NCBI GenBank assembly: GCA_024195585.1
Contig: SWBL01000040.1
Span: 62,001-126,000, forward strand
Length of the DNA stretch: 64,000 bases
Source: Aureobasidium sp. EXF-3400
Taxonomy: Eukaryota; Ascomycota; Dothideomycetes; Dothideales; Saccotheciaceae
Direction: 5' to 3'
Each line of letters opens with the position of its first letter. Position 1 is the stretch's first letter. Positions 41,523-53,516 of this stretch are shown piece by piece. Below the pieces are notes generated by a model. The model worked only from the letters and a program-made list of their open reading frames with translations. It searched no databases and was not told where the DNA came from. The position numbers and the translations under genes are program-made.

Positions 41523-44500
41523 GAAGACCTTCCTGGTCAGACCGGAGTAGGAAAGACACGATTCGAATGATATATGGATGCTTGTTTGCAAAGGGGCCGA
41601 ATATTTGCTTGTACGTTTTGTGTATACAGATATGGATATGTATTAATGATCGATATTCTGTTATATCAATTGAAAACTTCTTGGGTCACCATTTATCTCA
41701 TTGGTCAATGTGAAGAGCAATTGTGTATGCCTGGTCTCAATGATCTCGTGGCTCTGATATTTTGCTTGGTCTAGATGTTCAAGACAGGGTCATACCCTCA
41801 ACAACATATTTCGAACATGAAATCATGATACGACGGTGAGTGGCTTGATCATTTGTCTTGAAGACTCGTTTGTAACCTTTTGGAGCTGTCCTCTCTGTGT
41901 TGTGTGAGTATCAAATAGGTTGCATGCTCCTTGTAGTCATGATGTCAAGGTTTTGATTATTGGCTCGCCAAGTCCAATATTGCAACCCACAGACTATGGA
42001 TATATATCTTAAAGTCGATCGAAGCCTTGAGGGCCGATGATACACGATATACTGAATGGTGGTTGTGGATAGGGCAAATGACTTGGTATCACTAGTGGTT
42101 ATAGCTCTTTGGACGTGAGGTAGTGGAGCTGGTTAGGCATAAGGATACTTCGATAATGCTCTCTATGTTTACTAAACCATCAAAGACATAGCAACACTTA
42201 CAACCACAGCGAACCAATGCCAGACATACAGACTAGCGAATGTAAACCACAGACATGTTCGTGCGCGATGCCAAAATCAGTCGCAGGAATTGCCTTTGGC
42301 ATGTGAAGATACCTCAACACTTCGAAGGCCCTTGGCTCTCACGTGCTTTACTCGTGGCCAGCCACGTAAGATAACTAGCACGCTATGATGCTTCTCAACA
42401 GACGCGTTCTAGCAGACCTTCTCCAGCAGCGCTGTGAGAAATCACAGCCAACGGTCGGATATTAGAAAACACTTACTCTTTCAGCCAAACACCCAGCCGA
42501 ACGGTTCATGTGAAAGCCACACAGTATATCACCTACCCGACATAAACAAAAGAAGTCGGTCCTTTTGCGTGAATAAAGTGAAACACCTGAGCGAACGCCA
42601 AGTCCAGAGAATTAAGGTAGAAGAAAGCTGGAATGAATCGAAGATGGCATGTTAGGAAGTGGTGGGTATCAAAGAATAATGTTCAACGGGCTCGGCATGG
42701 TTTTTTTTGGTCGACTCGGGCCGTGTTACACGCCTTATTGTGTCTTCCGGGTAAAAGGACAGAAATCGGACCTTTTCCTACCAAAGGTATGGAGAAGAGT
42801 TGTTCGTGCTGACAGTTGAGTTTCATGTTATGAGCTGGCTTGAGTCAGAAGAGTAGTTGTGTGTGGCCATTGTTTGGGAAGAAGTGGTTGAGAGGTGCAA
42901 CCTCAAAATGGTCAAATGGAACCAGAGATTTTTTGTGAGCCCCCGTGTCAAAGCTTTTGATGTCGCAATACGTGTTTGCGGCAGGTTATGAGTACGGCGA
43001 AATATGTTTCAGGAGAGTGCATCTGTAAGTAGATATCGAGAAGTGAAAGGCGCAGAAGGGGTTGATTGGACGGCAGCGCAGTCGAAGGTGATCATTCCGA
43101 CGGCTTCTGAAAGGATATCACGAAGGCTGACCACAACAACAGAGCCGAGTTTTAAAGGTCTGATGAGAGAATCGAGAAGTGTCGTCACTGAAGACTCTGG
43201 ATCGATCCGATGAATGCTGTCGATTCGAGTCAGAAGCGGAGTGTGCAAAGAGTTAATGACCATTGAAAGCGACTCTGGAGCCACGGTGTACAGATGACGT
43301 CGGTCCTTCTCTCAAGTCGGGAGTAACATTAGCAAAGTGAAGAGTTCCGACCGGAGTGCAACTGCGATGCATGCATTATTGCCACCTCCCAGAGGGCAAG
43401 AGGGAAGATGTAAGTGGCGGCGGCGGCAATGGGCGGCCAACGGTCGAATAGCGAGACGGTAAGAACATCGAAAACAACAACACCATTGCGCGAGCCCTAA
43501 GTTATTCTGGAAGCTCCAACAGCTTGAAGCACAGAGAGTAAAAGCAAAGAACAGACACTTCAAAACATTCGGGGTATAGATTTAAGGAAGTTGCATATTG
43601 TGTCAGTGGCGGCAAGAGGAGATGTCAGCGGAAGCATGGCGGGTGGCGAATGTCAGTGGCAGCCAACGGCCATGACAAGGCAATTACGACGGATTCTGTG
43701 TTCTTGTGTCACCAAGCATGAACTTGACGTGCTTGTAACAGTCCCCGAGTGTGTATTCAACGATCACACGAACATTTGTCAACTGCCTTCCAGCAATTCC
43801 GAAATTCGAGAACATGATCGCAAGCTTGAGTCTGATGCGATTGAATTTCTCAGAGCAGCACACTTTGGTCCCTACGGTCTACCGCTCAGTTGTACAGACT
43901 TTTAAAACCCGAGACGGAAAACTTGTTGAGGTTAGCAAGTTACAAACAGAGTACGAACGGCGATCGACACAGAAAGATCAGCAAGGAGAAACATTCCAGA
44001 AATTCGACAGAAAAGATCAACCACAAACATTCGCTATCGCATTTTTCGAACGTAGAAGCCCTCGTGTGATAAGATCGTGATCTTCTAGACCGAAAGAAAA
44101 TACGTGCACACATGATCAGCCCTTATCGATTTCCCGCAATCAAGCATAAACATAGAGTTGGCATTAAGATAACAAAAAACACGAACAACGGTTATATCGA
44201 TAACACGTCGAAAACTCGTGGTTGGACAAGCGGAGAACCCACAATGCCCATAACCTAAAATGCACGTTCAATGCTATGATTTTGGGGATCTCATGATAGA
44301 CGTTTGCGACGCGAGAAAGAGTCAAGAAGCGAATGTGGATCAATGACTTGCCTTATTGGTTTGTCGGAGTAATGTAGTGAAACATGTATAGCCTTACAGA
44401 GCTTCTGGAGTGCTTGGAAGAATAGTGGAAGCCATGTCGATCTTTCGCTAAAAGACGTGCCGCGACTGGGCTGTGCTTAAGACATGCATGGGAATGGTAT

Positions 44501-45154
44501 TGAAAACGCGAACCAGAAAGATGGAAATCCTTCGCTGCGATCGCAAAGTATGCACGAGTTGAGGTTGAGCAGCAATCGGTGATGATGGTGAAAGTAGAGT
44601 TTCCTTTCCTGCGGATACATTGATTGTCAAAACAGAGTAAGGTTCGTTCTCATGCATACCATTGACAGCTGTCGAAGGTGCCGACATGCCGAGCCAAAGG
44701 CGGACGACAGGCACTTGCCGTCTGGCTACACGTTATTAGATATTACGGAGACCGTCACCGCCCTAGCAGAAGATCACAGTGCACAGGCGTACGAGAGACG
44801 AGTCTGCAGTACGCGTCAAGATGGATCTCCGGATGGTCAGTGTTGCCGATCTAGAATAGGGTTCAGGCTGGTACTTGTTGTGTCCGGATGACATTCGGCT
44901 GAGGACTTGTTGTTAAGCGAGAGGCGATGAGGAAGAGGCAAACGTTCGGAAAGTGGAGAGAATGAGAGTGTGAGTGTTGTGTAGAAGTTTTGATTCGTGA
45001 AATGTGTCTAATATTGACAAGAAAGGAAGTTCGTAGTCATCGTCATCATCTTGATCGTGAGCCATTGGCCAAAAAACAATCCCAATATCCCAATGCCCTT
45101 GACTCCATCCGGCGCTATACAGAAAGCAATATGCAAGAAAAACAATGGATGGGT
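41523..45154. other. 3.6-kb region between convergent genes, no firm gene
   Basis: The region lies between two stop codons. Only one short frame (43263-43009, minus) has gene-like codon use. At 42940-42953 the 14-mer CCCCCGTGTCAAAG equals the outer end of repeat copy 1, so a degraded copy of that element may start there. I find no tRNA or rRNA. Most of the stretch looks unconstrained. Confidence 0.45.
43009..43263 (-). CDS. Possible 84-residue protein, unknown
   Basis: The frame runs from an ATG at 43263 to a TGA at 43009 and begins MVINSLHTPLLTRIDSIHRI. Third positions favour C/T and the peptide has amphipathic character (SVVVVSLRDILSEAVGM). It is open a few codons further 5' without another ATG. 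No motif or family is recognised. It may be a chance frame. Confidence 0.2.
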   Translation of the reverse strand: MVINSLHTPLLTRIDSIHRIDPESSVTTLLDSLIRPLKLGSVVVVSLRDILSEAVGMITFDCAAVQSTPSAPFTSRYLLTDALS

Positions 45155-46237
45155 TTACATGGCTCCACACCACTTCTCCTTTTCTGACCAGAGGTCATCC
45201 GAGGTACGTCTGAGATCTTCTTGAATCTCGTATCTGGTGTCACCCTTAGCAGCGTCCCACTCTTCGAGCGACTCCTTGAAGTGCTCGACGAGACGTTGTT
45301 GATCACATTGTCTGGCGGTGATGACTTCGCTGGGGCCGGTGAAAGCCTTGGTGAAGGCGACGATATCGTAGAGGCTGAGGCCTTTGCCAAACTGCAAAAC
45401 AGTGTTGACAGCGTTGAGCTCAGTGTCATGAATCTGTTGAGCATGGCTCATCAGAAGTTTGAGGCTGTCAGGTACAGCAGGGTGGGTAAGAGAGATAGGG
45501 GTGACATTGCCATAAGAGCCGTTGATGCAGAAAGGGCAGTCAGGACCGTGAGCAAGCTTTCCATCAATCATGCGGAAGTCTGCTGAAAGCTCGGACTCTG
45601 GGTCCCATGTGGAGGGCTGAAGAGTGAAGCTCATGTCGCGGATGAGAGGTTGCGAAGGAGGCAGGGTAGAGAGCCATGACTCGGAAGCAGGTGAGAAGGA
45701 AGTGGTGTACTTGGTAAGGCAGCAAGGCTCAGGGCAGGTGATATCAATGCCAGGAACAGAGCTGAAGAGAGTGATGAAGGAGTTACTGCCAAGGAAGACG
45801 GGTAATGCTTCTTGACGGGTCTGACGGCATACGCGAGTGATGGCTGGAGGAGCAGCCAAAGTGTCGATGTAAAGAGGTTCGGGCTCAGTCACAGCGTAGC
45901 CATAGATCATGAGACGAATCTCAGCAGGAAGATCAAGGAAGCGGAAGGATTCGGAAGATGAGCTAGAGTGCCTTGAAGGAGCAGCAGGTGCAGCAAGACG
46001 AGATTGTTGGTGAGATTTGGTGAGTTGTGCTTGGATCAAAGCAGAGTGGTAGTAGGGTGACGCAGGGACAGAAAGGACAGGTTGAGGGATGGCCTTGGTC
46101 TGCTCCTTGTCCTTGGTCAGGCGGGCAGGCACAGGCTTCTGATGACGTGCCCAAGTCTTGATGTTTGAATTTTGCGACGACATGATGGAGCGTCGTGTCT
46201 TGGAGCGAGTGGTTCTAGGTGAACGAGATCCAGCCAT
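45155..46237 (-). CDS. 2EXR-domain-like protein
   Basis: A 360-aa protein, single exon. The start is the ATG at 46237 (MAGSRSPRTTRSKTRRS); the upstream extension has no ATG. After a basic, Ser/Pro/Lys/Gln-rich N-terminus comes the 2EXR-type block FRFLDLPAEIRLMIYGYAV, then EPEPLYID and ITRVCRQTRQEALPVFLGSN, beginning about residue 112. This small domain is very common in Dothideomycete and Leotiomycete hypothetical proteins, and its role is unknown. The remaining sequence (PLIRDMSFTLQPS, YDIVAFTKAFTGPSEVITAR) adds no further domain. It is alone between two gene-poor regions. Confidence 0.8.
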   Translation of the reverse strand: MAGSRSPRTTRSKTRRSIMSSQNSNIKTWARHQKPVPARLTKDKEQTKAIPQPVLSVPASPYYHSALIQAQLTKSHQQSRLAAPAAPSRHSSSSSESFRFLDLPAEIRLMIYGYAVTEPEPLYIDTLAAPPAITRVCRQTRQEALPVFLGSNSFITLFSSVPGIDITCPEPCCLTKYTTSFSPASESWLSTLPPSQPLIRDMSFTLQPSTWDPESELSADFRMIDGKLAHGPDCPFCINGSYGNVTPISLTHPAVPDSLKLLMSHAQQIHDTELNAVNTVLQFGKGLSLYDIVAFTKAFTGPSEVITARQCDQQRLVEHFKESLEEWDAAKGDTRYEIQEDLRRTSDDLWSEKEKWCGAM

Positions 46238-49200
46238 GTTTCTGATGTGAACGAGTGTTATGTGGAATGGTGGTTGGAGAGAAAGAATTGAGGACGAGGC
46301 GCCTTCAAGTAAAAAGCCCACAGTGAAAAAAAGATGCCGTTTGGACAAAGTCGAGCGGTCGTCAACAGTGTAAACAGTGACGGGCGGGGCTGGGAAGTGG
46401 GGTTCAAGACAGGAATATGCAAGTAGAGCGTTTGTGTGACTGTTGGCGCCGTGCTGTGTAAGTTCGGAGGAGGATGGCTGTCGTGTTGGTGTATGAGAAG
46501 ACTCTCTATTCCTGGGGGGATCAGCGAACGAGGTCGTATATGAGCTGAGCTGTTTGTTCTAGTCGACACGGGCTGAAGAAGGAGCTTGTTAATATAACAT
46601 CTCAAACCTCTGCGGCGGCCAAGTGACACAAGCTGCTTCACATTACGGCGTACAGTAGTGGACTACGGCAGGCCGTTCAGAATGTCTTTGGTTGAGGTTT
46701 CACTCAACCCGGCCCCGCTGGAGGGATAGCAACGGTCGCGTGAAGGAATTGCAGAGGCAAGGCAGAGGGAAACAACGTTCGGCGGGCTGGTCGTATCACT
46801 ATCTCGACGGTTGTCGCACAGCTGGACAACAACGGCTTTTTGCCAACGTCCAGCTTGCTCGGCCATTCACCGTCAGCTCAGTTGCGTGCCGTGCGACGCT
46901 GCCAAATTCGCGAGACGCTGGAAGCCGCAAATCCTGCAACGGCTTTGCAACGCTTCGCAACGTCGCTCGATCACCTCTTCCCTGCGGTTTCGCTCTTCCT
47001 CACCCATGCGCCGTTGATGCTGACGTACGGGATCGCCGACGTCAACGATAACCTAAGACAAGACACAATCGATTGCGATAGATACCCATACCGCGCCGTA
47101 TGCCGCGGGACGTTGGCTTTGCCATCATGGACAAGGGAGAAAGTTCAAAGAATCCAAGGGAAGGAATCAAAACAGCGTCCACCTTCCGTCCATAATCCAC
47201 TCCGCAATATTGGCACCCCGTGCCGAAATTGTGGCTTCTAGCTTCAAGCCCATCTTCCATCATCAGCTTGACCCTGCTCATTCCATGTCTTCCACCACTG
47301 TAGCAAGCCAGCAAGCCCTCGGCTCTCTTCTTCTCGTGGTACTTGTCTACAACCCAGCTCTACTCATACCGGCCAGGCAACCAAGCCACCACGAGTCATA
47401 GTATCGTGTCTGCACTGATTTGTAAACATACTCGCTCCCTGTTACGACAGCTATACCCTGCCATGCATATCGCAGGGATGTTCTTTACGAGCATGTATCA
47501 CAATCCTTCCCAATAATGAACCAACTCTGTTCAGCTCAGCCGAATCAATTTCTCGTAAGCTTTGGGTAATCTCAAACAAGGACTGCACAATCTCGTGGCG
47601 CTGCCCTATGCGCACGTACAACTACTGCAGTGTCCATGACAATCCGCAGAGCTAATTTCTGGCGCTCATGACAATCCTCAGAGTCTATCATCACATGCTA
47701 TAATAATCGCGACGCATCAAGTAGCGCTTGCAGTGCCGCCTTCCCAATTAGGCCGGTGATCTCTATTTCGACCCAATCTTCTGGCCACTCAGTGAAGACG
47801 GAGCAGATGTCCATGAATCGATGCACAAAAGCTTCCAGTATCTAATTTCCCGAGGGCGCGGGATTTCTGTACCTGCAGCAAATGTCTTAACCTTTTGTAT
47901 CGTCTGCTCTGCTGCCCCTCCAGTCGTTCACCTCCTCGATGTTATAGTCCCGAGACACGAACACATTCTTCGTTGTAAATCCGTATTCGCGATCGACATC
48001 ACCGTTCGAATGTCTCAACTATAAGCCTCCTTCTTCCGTTTACCCAATCCGGTCCAAGCAGTACAAGAGCGACGCCTACGACCTGACGTCTGATTCTATA
48101 CAAGTGTTGCCGAACTTTACATCCCAAATTGGCGTCATCCAAGCGTTTGGTCTTTCCCGAAAGGTCGGCCGCGCCGGCAGCCACTCCCTTGGGTCTGGAG
48201 ACTGTTCGCAGAGAGTGCCATCTTCTTCACTGGTCGTCTGGTAACCTTCAAACATGTTCCAGATTTTGCGTCAACCAGGGCTACATACGGGATACGCTTC
48301 TCCAGTAATTGGTATGGTCATACAGAATTCACCATTATTGTCTCGCAACCAATTTCGCCGGATCGACATATCAAGATCCCTTGTAAGGCGGATCACTCAC
48401 AAGGCGGATCAAGATCGAGAACATTAACTCCAGTAGTCTGGGATCCGAGATCTCACGCGCGAATCACTTCTTCACAAGTCTTGAATATCAACAAAACAAC
48501 CAAAACAAGACGAGAGACTCCACTGAAGCAATAGCTCTGCATGAATGCTACCAGTGTTTGTTGAGAGTTTTGACGAATGACTCTGTCATTGACTTGTACC
48601 GCTTCAGAGCATTTCGATAGTCGCTTCTCAACACTGTGAGGATACCGCAGCCATGACCATTCTCCTGGGACATCTCGTCTTAACCCAGAGGAGTTGCTGC
48701 CCCACAAGCTTGTCCGTTGTGTTCTCAGCGGCTCTCATGCACATGTGTGGTACTCGAACCCTTTTGAGTCTCGCGCTGGCGGTATCTCAACAAAGGGTTA
48801 AAGATCTACGCCGGCGTAGGGCAAGCAGCAAGCCAGCAAGCCACCAGGAATTCAGACCCGCAAGACGTTGATGATGTTGTGTTATCTTCGGTTCGAACAG
48901 CTGCTCTCGCGTCGCGCTTTGTCTATTGTACAAACCATTGTGTTTGACCTCAGAGTCTGAGACGAGCGCGTGCTGTGTTCGGAGTATTTCGAGTTTTGAC
49001 TCTGCACGATTCCCCGCCATTGGCAGATCTCATGCATGACCCCACCATGACCTGTATACCAATTTCACACAATGCTTTTGTATACCAGTAAGGAAATGCG
49101 CGCGTCACCATCTTTTCTGTGGCTCGTCGCATCTCTTCGCAACCATACAAGCCTGTGATTTTCTCACTGATGTACAGCACAGTCGCCAGCGTTGCTGGGT

Positions 49201-52200
49201 CAAACGGGTTGCCAGCACAGCCCCAGCCACTTCGAGTTGTGCGCGTCGTCCTTTTTAACGGTTTTCTTCCAGCACCGGAGTCCGAATCCTTGGTCTACTT
49301 GCCCGTATCCACTATCCACAAGTCAGCCTGTTTATTTCGGACGGAACTCTACGCGCTGCTCTTCAAGAGTCCATCCTTACTATACAACAAAGAGTGGTTC
49401 ACCTGCTTGCAAGAAGACGTTGCAAAAGTCAAAGCGACCTCGTAAATCGTTCCTTGTCCTGCTGTCCGGACGGTGCAACGCACAGAGTTCGTATTCGGAT
49501 TTCCTTATGACTTGCCTGTTGTTGTTGTTGTTGTCGGTCCTATTGTTAGACATTTCGGTTTTGGAGTTTCACAGTCCATCACTCTCGCGATACATACTCG
49601 GACAAAGCTCTGCTGTGCCCTACTCGGAATCCTTCTACGGTTATTGCTGGGCGTTTTGAAACACAAGGGCCATGGATACTCTACGCCGCACAGCGCTTCG
49701 ACTTGCACCGCTTCCCGCTTTGCGTACGAATCGCTAGCCTTCAAACTCGTGGAAACGTTTGTCCTGTGCTTGGTTGTCCATCTGAATCCTGACCATACAC
49801 ATTCATCGTGATGATCATGGCAGCATCGTGAAACATACCTCGGTTGTTTGATGTGAGCACAGCAGTGCTTCGTCGACTCTCGAGGCACCAACCTATAAAA
49901 CGTTTTGTGCATCCTTCCGCGGCTGCAGTCTGCTTACGCGCGGAAGAAACCATGCACATCAAATGTCGGTTGAAGTCTTGCTGTCACAGTGCTCTCAGGA
50001 TGAATTCATTGACTCAGCAGGCAACTGTCCTTGGCCGCGTCCACAGTTCAAGAATTCATGTCAGCAAGACTTGTGATCAAACCGTTGTGCGAACCAAGGC
50101 TTCAAGACCAGCCTTGTAAACCCCGTTACAGTACTTCTACGGATCTTCTGTGGCTGCAAGTTCAGCTGACGCCCAAAAACTCAGTGCATGGCTGTCCAGA
50201 CCTCCGAACCCTGCGGCTCTAAGTTGCAGGCTTGTCAACTGTCAGCGTCGTACCATCACCGGCTGCGCGACTCATTTTTTTGTTCCAAGTTCTCCTTCTC
50301 GAGAGTTCTTGTCGTGCTCTTAGACACCAGCGCGCCCCGTCGGCTGTCCCGAAATCTTTATCTGTGAGTCAATCTTCGCCGGCTCCTCCGTACAAAAATC
50401 CTTCTTTTTGGCAAATGGTTGGCCTCTACCGACCGGCAGGGGTTCACCGGTATTCAGCTCCGACAGCCATCTAGATTAGGGCATCGCAGACCCAAGAGTC
50501 TTGAACCAAGACTTGGTGCCGGCTGCTGTTGACAGTGTCGGATTCTACTTGCCGCCATCGATATTGGTCGAGCCGGCTAAGATAGAGACTGAGTCAAAGT
50601 GCCGTGTCTTGCTCACGCGTGGCGATGCCGGTTCTCCTTCGCAAGTGTGCTCGAGTAGCGATAAGTCGAACACAAAGCCTGGGCTTGTGTCTCCATAACC
50701 TTGGCAAGACTTCTGTCAGCTGGGAACTTACATTCCTACAGACTGTTCTAGCTGAGTTATACCTTGAACAGGCAAGGAAGACGAGTTGGTAGGTTCGAAC
50801 TGTGCACCAAAAGCTTGCGTGCCGTGACCCTCGTTTGAAGGCACCTGCCGCCAGAGTGGAGCCTTGACACTCTTGCGACATCATCCCGGACACCTCTCCG
50901 CCGCCGCACTTGCCGTTCTAGGAAATTTTTCTCCGAACCCCGCATCTTGCTTCGCCTACCCGACTATCGATATAGTGCATAGATCTCCTGCACGCCACGA
51001 GCGGCATGCGTTCAATCACGACCCACGACAGTGGGGTTGCCAAGGACCCTGCATATGTTGTGTTGTTTATCTGATACGCGCGACATATGCACAACACACG
51101 AACCCTGCTTTGTTTGCTCGCGTCGTTCCTGCACCACGCTGATTTGAATCTCCATCTCGTGATCCCCATCTCTTTCGCTAAATGCATCTAGATCTGGCAA
51201 TCCCATGATGGCGACACGAACATCTGTGGGGTTGTTGATATCGATCGCGCGACACGCGACAAGCGACAAGTGACAAGGGGGTTAAACGAACGCGATGGTC
51301 ATGGGGTGCACATGTACTGTATACAGTTTGACAAGCTACCTATGTCGATGTCGCGTTCGTTGTCGCGGGTCGGGAGCCTCTCCGTAGGAGATCCAGGGAT
51401 CTCGACCAAAGCACGCAGCAAGATACTTTGCTAACATAGTCGTACTTCCAAAGAAGAGGTAGGGGTAACGAACACACCAATCAAAGCACACCTCTTGAAA
51501 CAGAATCGTTTCAGAGAAACAATCGACTGGTGCTCTCTACACCAAGGTTCTCTCTGCGATTTTCTTGGAACTACGCTCACGTTGCGAAGATGTGCATGTC
51601 TTACGTAGGGTCTTTTCTCTTCTCTCTGTCTTCAAGGGTTTCTCTTCATTTGCTTCCACTGCGGATATTACAACTCACAGGTCAAAACAACGTGGTTTTC
51701 TTCGTATACTCTTCGCTGCATCTACTCGGTTCATTATCCAAAGATCCTCTAGCAACACATTACAAACCCTGGATCTTCGTGGCCTATGATAAAGTCAGTT
51801 AAGACTCCTTTCCCTTCCCCTTCACCTGATGATAGAGTCAAGCCATGGGTATCCTACCAACCTTTTTTCTCAACTTATCTCCGGCTCCATCTTACCTACT
51901 CCTACTACATCTACTTCTTAGACCCGTGCCTCTTCCCTCGGATCCCTGTTTTTTTCCTAGACTAGAGAGACATTACGGATGTTCCCCGTTCGTTCTAACC
52001 ATAAAGTTCTACCAAAACTAGAAAGAAAGGGATAATTTTTATCTAAAAAGCGTTATAACTCTATCTAAAGATCTTCTTTGAAACACCTACATAACTTTGG
52101 ACTTGTAGCAAAACAGAGCTCGTTGCGGGAATATAGATCTACAAGATCTATACCCTCGGTGCCGGAACTTCCTTCCGATTATTACCGCTCGCACCGCATC

Positions 52201-52552
52201 ACCCGCGAAAAAGCCGTTATAGATCACCACCGCCCCATCACCGGTCCTCCCCGGCGCAAGTGACATAACCTAGATACGGACCATACGACAAACCCTTTCT
52301 CGCACGCATGAGGAGCGAGCAAAACATCGCATCACGGTCCATGGTTTTGTATAACGGTGCAAGTCTTAGAGTATTACGTGGCCCAGGTGATCAACAAAGC
52401 CAAGCATAGCTGTTCTACACGTTTGGCAAATCCGCCCGTCCGTTGTTTGGCTGCAAAAGTTAGAAGATGCCCGTAGACCGTATAAGCCAAAAGCAACCCA
52501 AAGGCAGGAGGGAGCAAAGTATACCGATAAGAATAAACCTCCAAGAAAAGAT

Positions 52553-52579
52553 AGATCTCACAGATCTCATAGATCTCAC
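52553..52579. repeat. Three tandem 9-bp units
   Basis: AGATCTCAC, AGATCTCAT and AGATCTCAC are contiguous. They contain BglII-like palindromes and lie 0.95 kb from the nucleoporin stop in the gene-poor region. Confidence 0.9.
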
Positions 52580-52703
52580 TTCCCGAGTTGCCGAGTGCAA
52601 GATCCAAAGATCAAAGCTAAAACTCATGTCTAAGATCTCAAGAAGCCAGAAAAATCATGATTACGAGGCATACGAGATCACCCCCGAACAAATGATAATA
52701 TCC

Positions 52704-52760
52704 CTCATCCTCATCCCATCTCATCCCATCTCCTCTCATCTCATCCCATCCCATCTCATT
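52704..52760. repeat. CATCTCATCC-type microsatellite
   Basis: Imperfect iterations of CTCATCC/CATCTCATCC over about 57 bp. Strand asymmetry is strong (C/T on the plus strand). Confidence 0.9.
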
Positions 52761-53516
52761 GCGCAAAACCCCCCTTACAGATCATCCGAGAAACCAAACC
52801 AAAGATAGACAAAACTTCTCCTCGAGTTCAGAGATTCGTGTTTGATTGTGCATGAATGATCAAGAAAGGTCAGGTCACCTTAAGTTCCATCCACTTACGC
52901 TTGAAAGGTGGCTGTATTGTACTCTTATATACAAGCGTCTTGTGTTGCTTGCATCGCCTGCTTCCCACCTACCAAAAACCAAGAGAAAACAGAATTGCCG
53001 TTGCTTCTCGAAAACACCCCGGCATCAAGTAGTTGTTCTGAGTAGGTGCAAAGGAAAGACAACAAGGACCCAGCCAGGAGTTATACCACTTGTAACGTTC
53101 TGCATTGATCAAAAAGGGATGAACGATATCATTAAGCAGGGCAAAGGAAGAGAAGTACCATCGTATGATTGTGCTTTTCTGCGCGTAGGATATACAGTAA
53201 ACTGTGGCTTGCCTTGCGAAACGAAAAGTATGGACACGCTCACACAGAGAATGATCGAAAAAGAAGAGCTCAAAGGCCTCAAAGTGACAGAAAAAACAAC
53301 CAGAATGCGATAAAAAACGCCTGCACAACCCTAAACCTTGCTGCCAAAAATCAAAGCAAAACCCCATGTGAACAACAAACAAGCCCTCCGAACCAAAGGC
53401 CTAGAAAAGAATGAAGAGAATAGTGAGAAATTCTTCAATCATCAGTGTCGCAAATTACGGCGGTGCAATCTTTCCCGCAATGTCGACCTCGGCTTCTGTC
53501 CCTTCCTCTCAAGCTT

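Larger units (their letters stand above)
46238..53516. other. 7.3-kb gene-poor region
   Basis: The region runs from the start of the 2EXR gene to the stop of the nucleoporin. No reading frame has both an ATG and coding character. A frame at about 46843-47241 is open for 133 codons with some codon periodicity but no ATG start. Around 51990-52090 the sequence is A/T-rich. Simple repeats occur at 52553-52579 and 52704-52760, and a perfect 8-bp palindrome with 3-bp spacer (ATAGATCT/AGATCTAT) lies at 52133-52151. I see no tRNA, rRNA or transposase. Part of the left end must be the 2EXR promoter. Confidence 0.55.

Noticed and set aside
44448..44714. 88-codon minus frame in the 41.5-45 kb gap
   Set aside because: Neutral third-position use and no recognisable sequence. 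Only part of it begins at an ATG.
48740..50800. GTTCGAA-like boxes suggesting tRNA T-loops (48890, 50790)
   Set aside because: No acceptor stem, D-arm or anticodon stem could be paired around them.
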